Part shown: piece after piece, positions 10,393 to 17,667 of the stretch
How positions within the stretch are numbered: position 1 is the first letter of the stretch
How the letters are laid out: each line of letters opens with the position of its first letter
Source: JAENVT01 sp963805445
Lineage (GTDB): Bacteria; Actinomycetota; Acidimicrobiia; Acidimicrobiales; Ilumatobacteraceae
DNA: 64,000 bases
Assembly: GCA_963805445.1 (NCBI GenBank)
Contig: CAWDUI010000008.1
Coordinates: forward strand, 1-64,000
Direction: 5' to 3'
Made by a program: the position numbers and the translations under genes
Notes under the pieces: model-generated
Told to the model about the DNA's origin: nothing
The model's database searches: none
Seen by the model: only the letters and a program-made list of their open reading frames with translations

Positions 10393-11406
10393 GGATACAT
10401 CCCTACCGACTGCCAAGCCCGAGGTCTCGGGCAGGCCGACGGCCACGTTGGCGGCCTGAACAGCGCCACCCGAGGCACCCTTGGCAAGGTTGTCGATCGC
10501 ACAGATCGCGATGACGGTGTTGGTGCGCTCGTCGAATCGCGCGGTGATGTGGGCGACGTTGCTGCCCATCGTGGCCTTCGTCGAGGGCGACGCGGGACGC
10601 ACGACCACGAACGGCTCGCCGCGGTACCGGCCGGCAAGGGTTGCCAGCAGCGACGCCGTGGTCACGCCGCCGGCCGGCTTCGCATAGCACGTCGCCAGCA
10701 GGCCCCGACTCAGCGGCGCAAGATGTGGGGTGAACAGCACCTGGGCGCCGGTCTCTTGCTCGATCTCCGGCGTGTGACGGTGGTCGAGCAGCCCGTAGGC
10801 ACTCACGTCTTCGTCGACCGTGCAGAACATCGATGCGTGCTTCAATGCCCTGCCCGCGCCACTGACCCCGGTGATCGAGTTGACGATCACGCCGTTCGGG
10901 TCGATCGCCCCGGCCTCCACCAGCGGGGCCAGGGCGAGCGTTGCCGCGGTCACGTGACATCCCGGCGTCGCCACCAACGTCGCCTCCTTCAGGTCCTCCC
11001 GATGCAGCTCTGGCAGCCCGAACACAGCGGAGGCGAGCAGTTCCGGCTGATCATGGGTGAAGCCGTACCACGTCGGGTACAGCGATGCGTCCTTCAGACG
11101 GAACGCAGCAGACAGGTCGACCAGGCAGCCGACCTTGCCATGGAGTTGCGGCGCCAGCGCCATCGATGCCTCATGTGGCAACCCGAGGAACACCACATCG
11201 AGCCCCTCGGCCTTCGCTGGGTCGAACTCGTCGAACACGAGGTCGGGATAGCGGGCAGCGAGACTGGGGTACAAGGTGCTGGCCAACGTGCCGGCCTGGC
11301 TGTCGCCAGTGGCGTACACGACCTCGAACTCTGGATGTTGGGCGCACAGCCGCAGCAGCTCTGCTCCGGTGTACCCCGATGCGCCGATGATTCCGACTCG
11401 TTTCAC
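10389..11406 (-). CDS. argC: N-acetyl-gamma-glutamyl-phosphate reductase, one frameshift
   Basis: NADPH-dependent reduction of acetylglutamyl phosphate; first gene of the arginine operon. The GTG at 11406 gives KRVGIIGASGYTGAELLRL, the Rossmann GxSGYxGxEL motif at the very N-terminus, which fixes the start. The catalytic Cys lies in LVATPGCHVTAA (residue about 147), followed by NSITGVSGAGR and LLDHRHTPEIEQE. An extra G near 10415 hides the natural end GLASVGMYP-stop; without repair the frame runs on into argB. There is no Shine-Dalgarno sequence, only CATACACC between the -10 element and the GTG. About 338 residues. Confidence 0.93.
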
Positions 11407-11408
11407 GG

Positions 11409-11442
11409 TGTATGATCATACGATACGACGCATGATCATGCA
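11409..11442 (-). promoter_or_regulatory. tandem ARG boxes over the argC promoter
   Basis: Two 14-bp palindromic boxes: TGTATGATCATACG at 11409-11422 and CGCATGATCATGCA at 11429-11442. Each contains a perfect 12-bp palindrome (GTATGATCATAC, GCATGATCATGC). Their centres are exactly 20 bp apart. The pattern TGYAT-NNNN-ATRCA and the tandem arrangement resemble ArgR operators of other bacteria. The proximal box contains the -10 hexamer TATGAT and the distal box overlaps the -35 position, so bound ArgR would block RNA polymerase. Confidence 0.8.
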
Positions 11443-11443
11443 A
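11415..11443 (-). promoter_or_regulatory. argC promoter, probably leaderless
   Basis: -10 TATGAT at 11415-11420 and a weak -35 TTGCAT at 11438-11443, separated by 17 bp. Eight bases lie between the -10 and the GTG start of argC, so transcription should begin at or next to the start codon. Both hexamers lie inside the ARG boxes. Confidence 0.6.
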
Positions 11444-11456
11444 CTCGTTTGCGGAG

Positions 11457-12090
11457 CTAGACCGAGGCGCTCGAAACCTGGAAGCGGATATCGATCTGCT
11501 CGAATCCCATCGCCTTGAGCATTCCGGTGAGCACGAACGTGGTGTGCTCTTGCGCTCGCTGGAGGAGATCGGTCTGGCTGGCGGCGTCGGCCATCTTGCT
11601 CATTGCTGCCTTGTACAGCGCGTCTTCACTGGTCGGGTTGTCGTTGAACAGTCCCCCGATGCGATTCAGCAACCCGCGATCGCGGTTCATCACGTGGCTC
11701 ACTTGATGGTCGAGCACCGGTGCGTTGGCGTAGGGACCCGGCAACGTGATGACGACCGACTTGGCATCGTCGCTGATTTTCACACCACCGGTCGCCGAGG
11801 GTGCTGAAGTCGACCACTGCGTCAACGGTGCCGACGCCAAGGAACTGCACCCGCTCGCCGGCGATTGCACTGGGCACCCACTTGACGTCCTTCTCGAGGT
11901 CCAACGTCACTTCGAACTGAGCTTGCGCAGCGTGGAAGTCCGACAAATCCCGCAGTTCGGTGAGGACGGGCGGCGGTGAGTGATCCTTCGTCACGGTGGA
12001 GAACGGGGAATCGAGCAGCTGGAAGCCGATCACAGCGGCCACGACCAGGCCGCCAACGATGGCAATGGCACCGACGAACTTCTTGAACAT
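11457..12090 (-). CDS. DUF4230 family membrane-anchored protein, one frameshift
   Basis: About 210 residues. The start MFKKFVGAIAIVGGLVVAAV at 12090 is an uncleaved N-terminal membrane anchor, preceded by a purine-rich ribosome site (AAGGAGAG). The extracytoplasmic part reads GVGTVDAVVDFSTLG, then after a frame change near 11805 VKISDDAKSVVITLPGPYAN and LLNRIGGLFNDNPTSEDAL. The TVDAxVDF, ITLPxPxL and late helical pair are typical of DUF4230. The function of that family is not known to me. It lies upstream of argC in the same direction, but the argC promoter in between makes read-through unnecessary. Confidence 0.7.
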
Positions 12091-12166
12091 GAGGGGAATT
12101 TCTCTCCTTGCGATCCCGGAGGGAACGATCAGGGGGTGTCAACGCCAGAATGGAGGCGTGAATTCC

Positions 12167-12718
12167 ATGTACGCGACCACGAAGGGCATGTTGTTGCTGG
12201 CAACGCCGCCCCTCGATGATCCGAATTTCGACCGATCAGTGGTCTACATGATGGAACACAGCGTGGAAGGCGCCGTAGGAGTAGTGCTCAATCATCCGAC
12301 GGATGAAACATCGATCGACGGGCTCGATCTGTGGATGGAACTGTCCGCACCGCCCGCCGTGGTCTTCAACGGAGGCCCCGTGCAGTTCGACGCGCTGATC
12401 GCGATCGCCGAGTTGCGAGGTGCTCGCGAGGATGCGTGGAGTGCGATCCTGCCTGACCTCGGCAGTGTCGACCTGGCCCGCGATCCGATCGACGTGGCAG
12501 ACGAGGTGGGGCGAGTACGCATGTTCCGGGGGTACGCGGGCTGGGCATCCGGCCAACTCGACAGCGAACTCGCGGCCGGAGCGTGGATGGTGTTCGATGC
12601 CCGCCGCGACGACGTCTTCCATTCCGAGCCTGCGGATCTCTGGCGCCAGGTCCTGCGCCGCCAGGGTGGGCGAGTCGCCTGGATTGCCAACGCGCCGGAC
12701 GACCTGTCGATGAACTAG
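12167..12718 (+). CDS. YqgE/AlgH family protein
   Basis: 183 residues, intact. Family hallmarks are GMLLLATPPLDDPNFDRSVV at the N-terminus, HSVEGAVGVVLNHPT (residues about 30-44), FNGGPVQFDALIAI and MFRGYAGWASGQLDSELAAG. The biochemical role of YqgE is not established; the fold is known from structural work. The ATG at 12167 has a GGAGG ribosome site 10 nt upstream; a GTG at 12158 would be too close to it. It runs divergently from the DUF4230 gene with about 75 bp between them. Confidence 0.88.
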   Translation: MYATTKGMLLLATPPLDDPNFDRSVVYMMEHSVEGAVGVVLNHPTDETSIDGLDLWMELSAPPAVVFNGGPVQFDALIAIAELRGAREDAWSAILPDLGSVDLARDPIDVADEVGRVRMFRGYAGWASGQLDSELAAGAWMVFDARRDDVFHSEPADLWRQVLRRQGGRVAWIANAPDDLSMN

Positions 12719-13019
12719 CCGCTGCAACAGCCGACGTTGCCCCATCTGCGACCGATGCTCAGGGAGACCCACGCATACAACTCGCCGGCTCCGAGCGCCG
12801 TCCTCGAGGTTGGTCGGGCGCGATCTCGGTACTGGACGTACCGAAATCGAACCCGTTGAGCCTGGTCGGGTGCGGTGTGGGTATCGGGAGTACCGAAATC
12901 GCGCCCGACGGGTCTGAGATCATCGCACGCCGAACGAACGCATCTGGGTGCGCCCCGGACGTCAACGCGTGCTGCGCAGGGCGAACGTTGCCGGAAGCGG
13001 CACGAGCGGCCCCGGCCAG
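12719..13019. other. convergent intergenic region with inverted repeats, no gene seen
   Basis: About 300 bp between the YqgE stop and the LuxR regulator stop. It holds two overlapping symmetries: a 20-bp inverted repeat (12813-12832 against 12890-12909, one mismatch) and an inner near-palindrome CGATCTCGGTAC/GTACCGAAATCG at 12820-12851 around a 5-base spacer. The unit GTACCGAAATCG occurs twice, at 12839-12850 and 12890-12901. No T-tract follows the stems, so a classical intrinsic terminator is not evident. I found no convincing coding frame. Confidence 0.6.
12813..12909. repeat. 20-bp inverted repeat with nested palindrome
   Basis: The arms GTCGGGCGCGATCTCGGTAC and GTACCGAAATCGCGCCCGAC pair at 19 of 20 positions with a 57-bp loop. 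Inside, TCGGTAC-TGGAC-GTACCGA forms its own 7-bp hairpin. The arms could form either structure but not both. It lies between two convergent genes. It may be a bidirectional transcription end structure, a repeated intergenic element or a protein site; sequence alone does not decide. Confidence 0.65.
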
Positions 13020-14059
13020 TTACACCAGCCCGGTCGCTCGAGCGATGAGCATTCGCCGGCTGTTGACTCCGGTCTTGGCGAAGATCGACTTGAGGTGATC
13101 TTGCACGGTGTGCTGCGACACGAACATGCGGTCGGCAAGGTCGCGCGTGTCGCTGCCCGCGACGAGGTATCGCAGGAGTTCTGACTCTCGCTCACTGAGG
13201 CCGGCGACCCGGCCGTAGAGCGCGGCGCGTTCGATGGCGGGCGTCGGTTCGATGCTGACGGCGATCGTCGCCGAATCGACCGATGAACCGCGTTCGATCC
13301 GAGCCGCACGAACGGTGACCCAACGGCCATTGCCCAGATGTACACGCGTCGACGCCGGGTGGATGTCGACTTCGTTCTCCCGGGCGAGAAGCTGGGCGGC
13401 GACGTTGTACGCCGCGGCGGGCACCGGCGACTGGTCGGAGGCCGTCGGCAGGAGCGCGCGGAGGTACGTGTCGGTCTGTGGCGTGCGGGACAGCAACTCG
13501 AGCGAATCCGACAGCAGCAGTACTGCTGGGCCGCCATCGGGATCGGACGGGGCAGAGCAACCCTCGAAGGCAGTCATCTGACCGAGCCGAATGGACCGAG
13601 TCAGGACCGGGGCAAGGTCGGCCAAAAGGCGACATTCGTCAGCCGCAAATGATCGGCCGCCACGCCAGAGCTCGAGGAACCCCCAGCAGCCGTACACGTC
13701 ACGGAACACCGTGGAGACGACGTCGTCGATGCCGTAGCCCGCCAGCATCTGCTGCCACATCGAGCTCGAACCGCGATTGCCACTCGCCGATCCATCAGTG
13801 TGGCGACGGAGCCCGGCGCCAACGTCGTCCAGCGGTTCGAGTGCGTCAGGTACCTCTGCTTGATGAGCGCGGGAAGATCCGCAAGTGACGGTATTTCGGC
13901 CAACGGAGCGGAGCCCACGCAGGTTTCCGGGTCGGTCAGCAGCCACACGTACGCATCGAAGGGCACGTCGCCTCGCAGCTCGGCGAGCACTGCGACCCGG
14001 AGGGGTCGTTCATCGAGACCACGCCCACAGATCTGGTCCACCCGTTGACGAACCGACAC
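13020..14059 (-). CDS. LuxR-type transcriptional regulator, one frameshift
   Basis: About 346 residues. The C-terminal helix-turn-helix is clear: GLSERESELLRYLVAGSDTR, then DLADRMFVSQHTVQDHLKSI and FAKTGVNSRRMLIARATGLV, the GerE/LuxR pattern with the recognition helix VSQHTVQDHL. The N-terminal two thirds resemble a GAF-like sensor (VPFDAYVWLLTDPETC, GCWGFLELWRGGRSFAADE), so a small ligand is possible but unknown. A frame change lies near 13785. The GTG start at 14059 follows a -10 element TAGAGT by 6 nt without a ribosome site. It is divergent from the small gene at 14135 and may regulate it or itself. Confidence 0.8.
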
Positions 14060-14065
14060 GGGCGA

Positions 14066-14071
14066 ACTCTA
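14066..14071 (-). promoter_or_regulatory. leaderless -10 of the LuxR gene
   Basis: TAGAGT, then six bases (TCGCCC), then the GTG start at 14059. No Shine-Dalgarno sequence fits in the gap. Confidence 0.5.
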
Positions 14072-14122
14072 CGTCGGCCAGATTCCCAGGAACTTGGGAT
14101 GGTGTCGACTCCGGCACATCAT

Positions 14123-14128
14123 TACGTT
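14123..14128 (+). promoter_or_regulatory. leaderless -10 of the small gene at 14135
   Basis: TACGTT, six bases (CGTCGC), then ATG at 14135. It faces the LuxR -10 across 51 bp. Confidence 0.5.
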
Positions 14129-14134
14129 CGTCGC

Positions 14135-14422
14135 ATGGTCACCCTCCACATCGAACACCCGATCACCGACTACGGCACATGGCGGGCGGCATTCAGCCGC
14201 TTCAGTACGGCGCGTGTTCATGCGGGCGTAGTCGGCGAGCGCGTGACACGACCGGTCGATGATCCGCGCTACATCGTTGTCGCGCTGGACTTCGATTCAG
14301 TGGAGCAAGCCGTCAGCTTTCGCGAGTTCCTCGAGACCCATGTGTGGTCATCGACAGCGGCCTCGCCAGGTCTTGCCGGCCGACCGAGGACCGCCATCCT
14401 GGAACCCGCTCCTGCCGTGTGA
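14135..14422 (+). CDS. small protein, probable dimeric alpha/beta-barrel fold
   Basis: 95 residues, intact. The pattern TLHIEHPITDYGTWRAAFSR, RVTRPVDDPRYIVVALDFDS and VEQAVSFREFLETHVW (strand-helix-strand-strand-helix with an HxVxDYxxW start) resembles small ferredoxin-like alpha/beta-barrel proteins of the antibiotic-biosynthesis-monooxygenase type. No catalytic residue can be assigned, and the activity is unknown. It is divergent from the LuxR regulator and 22 bp upstream of the antiporter gene, which has its own -10 element. The start at 14135 is supported by the TACGTT element 6 nt upstream. Confidence 0.55.
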   Translation: MVTLHIEHPITDYGTWRAAFSRFSTARVHAGVVGERVTRPVDDPRYIVVALDFDSVEQAVSFREFLETHVWSSTAASPGLAGRPRTAILEPAPAV

Positions 14423-14433
14423 CGGGTCCCGAA

Positions 14434-14439
14434 TACACT
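14434..14439 (+). promoter_or_regulatory. leaderless -10 of the antiporter gene
   Basis: TACACT, five bases (GTGGG), then ATG at 14445. The GGG before the ATG is too close to serve as a ribosome site. Confidence 0.45.
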
Positions 14440-14444
14440 GTGGG

Positions 14445-15902
14445 ATGCACAGCAGCCTCCCCATCGACGTCGAGATCCTCTTCGCCGCGGCACTGGTGAC
14501 TGTCGGGGTGGTCGTCAGCGGCCTCGCCGATCGCTATCGGCTCCCCGGGTTGGTGCTGTTCCTCGTGCTGGGCATGGTTGTCGCCGACGACGGGCTGGGA
14601 CTCGTGCATTTCGCCGACACCCGCCTCGCACAGAACGTGGCCGTCGTTGCGCTGGTCGTGATCTTGTTCGAGGGCGGCTTGGCAACCGCACCCGAGGCGG
14701 TGCGCGGCGTCGGGGCGCCCGCTGCCGTGCTGGCATCTGTTGGTGTCGTGGTGACCGCCGCGATTGCGGCCGGTGGGGCTGCGATCGCATTCGATGTACC
14801 CGCCCGCTCCTCGCTCCTCATCGGTGCCGTCGTCGCATCGACCGATGCGGCAGCGGTGTTCGGTGCGTTGCGAGGTCAGACGATGCCTGCCCGCGTGCGT
14901 GACCTTCTGCAGATGGAATCCGGCCTCAACGACCCCGTTGCCGTGATGCTGACGATCGGGATGGTCGAGGTCTGGCGGCGCGACCCAGGACCTGCGGATT
15001 GGGTGAAGTTCGGCATGCTCCAGCTCATCGGCGGAACGCTGGTCGGCCTGCTGATCGGCCACGGTGCACGCCTCGGGCTTCGCCGACTGCGACTGCCGAG
15101 CGCGTCGTCGTATCCGGTACTCGCCCTCGCGGTCGCCGGGCTCTCGTACGGAGCGGCGTCCAGGCTGGGTGCGTCAGGTTTCCTCGCTGTCTACCTCACC
15201 GGGTTGGTTCTGGGGCGCAAGCGAAGGCTGGTGAGATCGCTGCTGCACTTCCACGAGGGTCTCGCTGCAGCGGCCGAAGCTGTGCTGTTCCTGATGCTCG
15301 GGTTGCTCGTGTTCCCGTCGCGATTGCTCGATGTGCTCGGTCCATCGTTGATCGTCGCGCTGGTGCTGATGCTCGTCGCCCGACCCGTTGCCGTTGCGCT
15401 GTGCCTGCCGTGGTTCCACTTCAACCGACGCGAGTACGCAGTCGTGTCGTGGGCAGGGCTACGCGGCGCGGTGCCGATCGTGCTGGCCACGATCCCTCTC
15501 ACGGCCGGACACCCCGACGGATCGTTGGTGTTCGACGTCGTCTTCGTGACAGTGCTCGTGTCGCTGGTGGTGCAAGCCGGAACCGTCCACACGGTGGTGC
15601 GACGACTCGGCTTCGACGACGATGTGTCTGGTGCACGCGCCCAGGTCGCCGTGCTCGACTCGCTCGTGGCCGACCTCATCGAGTTGCGCTTGACGTCGAA
15701 ATCCTCTGTGCTCGGTAGCCGGCTCCGCGAGCGAGTGATGCCCGACGGAGCGCGGGTGGCGCTCGCTGTGCGCGGAGATCGGACGTTCGTGCCAGACGGC
15801 GACATGGTGCTGACCGCCCATGACGTGCTCCTCATCGCGGTAACGCCTGATATGGCCCCGGCCATACTCGTCGCGTGGGCCACGGACCAACCAGCGGACT
15901 GA
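14445..15902 (+). CDS. CPA1 family K+ or Na+/H+ antiporter with C-terminal RCK_C (TrkA-C) domain
   Basis: 485 residues, intact. About 12 hydrophobic segments are visible (ILFAAALVTVGVVVSGLADR, VVALVVILFEGGLATAPEAV, LLIGAVVASTDAAAVFGALR). The ASTDAA segment and MESGLNDPVAVMLTIG carry the conserved acidic transport residues of the NhaP/CPA1 group. The last 80 residues (IELRLTSKSSVLGSRLRERV, GDMVLTAHDVLLIAVTP) form a TrkA-C domain, as in NhaP2-type potassium/proton antiporters. It likely exchanges K+ or Na+ for protons at the cell membrane and is gated by a cytosolic ligand. The stop at 15902 is 5 bp from the stop of the convergent TPR gene. Confidence 0.85.
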   Translation: MHSSLPIDVEILFAAALVTVGVVVSGLADRYRLPGLVLFLVLGMVVADDGLGLVHFADTRLAQNVAVVALVVILFEGGLATAPEAVRGVGAPAAVLASVGVVVTAAIAAGGAAIAFDVPARSSLLIGAVVASTDAAAVFGALRGQTMPARVRDLLQMESGLNDPVAVMLTIGMVEVWRRDPGPADWVKFGMLQLIGGTLVGLLIGHGARLGLRRLRLPSASSYPVLALAVAGLSYGAASRLGASGFLAVYLTGLVLGRKRRLVRSLLHFHEGLAAAAEAVLFLMLGLLVFPSRLLDVLGPSLIVALVLMLVARPVAVALCLPWFHFNRREYAVVSWAGLRGAVPIVLATIPLTAGHPDGSLVFDVVFVTVLVSLVVQAGTVHTVVRRLGFDDDVSGARAQVAVLDSLVADLIELRLTSKSSVLGSRLRERVMPDGARVALAVRGDRTFVPDGDMVLTAHDVLLIAVTPDMAPAILVAWATDQPAD

Positions 15903-15907
15903 GCCTG

Positions 15908-16807
15908 TCAGTCTTCCTGCCAACGCCACGTCAGCATGTCGGTTGCCCATCCTTGCTCCGGATCGGGTGCATCGGTCTGGGCAACGTGCAGGTGGGTCCG
16001 CGCTTCGTCGAATCGCTTGTCGTGGTATGCCATCGACCCGAGGTAGAAGTGTGCCCGGCCCTTGTCGGTCGGGCCGGCGGCATCGGAGTCCACGACCAGT
16101 TGGAGTTCGGACATCGCCGCCAACGTGTCGCCCTTCTCGAACGCGGCGATACCGGCGATCAGTAACTGGGAGTCGTCGGTCTGATACGGGTTGCCTCCGT
16201 CATCGACCTGCACGCCGATCTGCACGAGTGCCTCGCGCGCCATCGTCAGGCGCTGCTCGCTGTTGCTGTTGGCCAAGACGTACTCCAACGCCGGGCGGGC
16301 CTCGTCGTTGCGCCCGAGGTGCACCAGGGCAACGCCGAGGTACGACTGCGCGACAGCGTGGCGACCGATGCCGATGTCGACGGGCGTGTCCTGATACGCG
16401 CGGCACAGGGCCTCCACGGTCGTCCAGTCACTCCGCTCGAAGGCACTTTCGATGCTTTCCAGATAACGCTCACATGCCTCGAACGTCTGCGGCGGGTTCG
16501 ACGGGTCGACGGCCTGGTCCGGCATCTCGGCGCGCAAGGCGATCTCGAGATCGTGCTTGCCCGGCTCATTGCTGACTTGGAGGAACTCGAGAGCACCATC
16601 GATGTCGCCGGTGCTCTGCAGATAGAGCGCCAGCCGGTACGACGCCAGGCTGGACTCCGGACTGCCCGATACACCGCTCATCACCGATCGATACAAGACG
16701 TGGGCCTCCTCGGTGCGGGTGTCGTTCCACAGCCGATCGGCCTCGTGCATGTATTCGGTGAGTTGCTCCGCAGATTGCGGGATCGCGGTCGGGTCGTCGA
16801 TGGCCAT
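15908..16807 (-). CDS. tetratricopeptide-repeat protein
   Basis: 299 residues, intact, acidic and soluble without signal peptide. Repeated helix pairs fit TPR spacing: AHVLYRSVMSGVSGSPESSL / ASYRLALYLQSTGDIDGALE, AVAQSYLGVALVHLGRNDEA and AHFYLGSMAYHDKRFDEART. TPR proteins act as protein-binding scaffolds; no partner is suggested by context. It converges on the antiporter gene with almost no spacer. A GATACT element lies 6 nt before the ATG, near-consensus for the leaderless arrangement seen elsewhere here. Confidence 0.75.
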   Translation of the reverse strand: MAIDDPTAIPQSAEQLTEYMHEADRLWNDTRTEEAHVLYRSVMSGVSGSPESSLASYRLALYLQSTGDIDGALEFLQVSNEPGKHDLEIALRAEMPDQAVDPSNPPQTFEACERYLESIESAFERSDWTTVEALCRAYQDTPVDIGIGRHAVAQSYLGVALVHLGRNDEARPALEYVLANSNSEQRLTMAREALVQIGVQVDDGGNPYQTDDSQLLIAGIAAFEKGDTLAAMSELQLVVDSDAAGPTDKGRAHFYLGSMAYHDKRFDEARTHLHVAQTDAPDPEQGWATDMLTWRWQED

Positions 16808-16878
16808 TTCGGCAGTATCAACAAACCGGGCGCGATGTCAATCCCTGCCGGCGAACTGTGCCCCTCCCTGCAGCCGGG

Positions 16879-17610
16879 TCACCGTCCGTAGACCGAGACG
16901 TGCAGGCTGCTTGTCGCGGTGAACGGCTCGCACTTCCAGCCACCCCATCGGTCTCGAAGGCGCAGTCCCGCGATTCGCGCCATGAGGTCGAGCTCCGTCG
17001 GCCATGCGTATCGGCAGACGATGGGACTGAGGGTCACGCCGCGGCGTGACAGGGAAACATGGCTCTCGTCGAGCGTCTGGAGCACCGGATCGTGGCGCGC
17101 CACGTCGAGCCGGACTTCGTCCACACTGATCGCCTCGGCATCGACGTACTGATCGTTGCGCAACCGGTGCAAGAACGTGGGGACAAATGCCTCGATCACA
17201 AAGGAGCCGTCGTGGGTGAGGTGCGTTGCCACGTTCTGGAAGCAGCGAACCTGCGCGTCCTGCGTCAACAGGTTGAACAACGTGTTGAAGACCACGTACA
17301 CCAGTCGGTAGGTGCCAGAGACCGGTACCTCGGCAAAGTCGCCGATCGTGACCGGGATCGACTCGCCTCCCGGCTTGGCCCGCAATCGGGCGACCATGGC
17401 AGGAGAGATGTCGACGCCGTCCACCGGCACGCCCCGACCGGCGAGGGGAACCCCGATTCGCCCTGTCCCGATGGCCAACTCGAGGGCGCGGCCGCCGGCG
17501 GCCAACTCGGCAAGGAACGCAACCGCATCGACCTCGTCGCCGCGCGGCTCGTCGTCGTAGGTAGCAGCGACATCCGCACCGAAGCTGTTCGCTGGGTCGA
17601 AGTCCTTCAC
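16879..17610 (-). CDS. class I SAM-dependent methyltransferase
   Basis: 243 residues, intact. The Rossmann-like SAM site reads RALELAIGTGRIGVPLAGRG (motif I, residues about 40-55), then VDGVDISPAMVARLRAK (motif II acidic residue) and YRLVYVVFNTLFNLL (post-motif). The substrate is unknown; the family includes small-molecule and lipid methyltransferases. I choose the GTG at 17610 (VKDFDPANSF); an ATG at 17646 would add 12 basic residues not typical of the family. The next gene upstream, pheT, ends 57 bp away in the same direction, so read-through is possible. Confidence 0.75.
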   Translation of the reverse strand: MKDFDPANSFGADVAATYDDEPRGDEVDAVAFLAELAAGGRALELAIGTGRIGVPLAGRGVPVDGVDISPAMVARLRAKPGGESIPVTIGDFAEVPVSGTYRLVYVVFNTLFNLLTQDAQVRCFQNVATHLTHDGSFVIEAFVPTFLHRLRNDQYVDAEAISVDEVRLDVARHDPVLQTLDESHVSLSRRGVTLSPIVCRYAWPTELDLMARIAGLRLRDRWGGWKCEPFTATSSLHVSVYGR

Positions 17611-17667
17611 AGGTGAGATACGACCGCATTCGCGCCGGCCGCGCAACCGAATAAATACTTCCGATCG

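Noticed and set aside
9829..11415. 528-codon open frame opposite argB and argC
   Set aside because: It is an antisense shadow of two genes with clear motifs; no start signal or family pattern.
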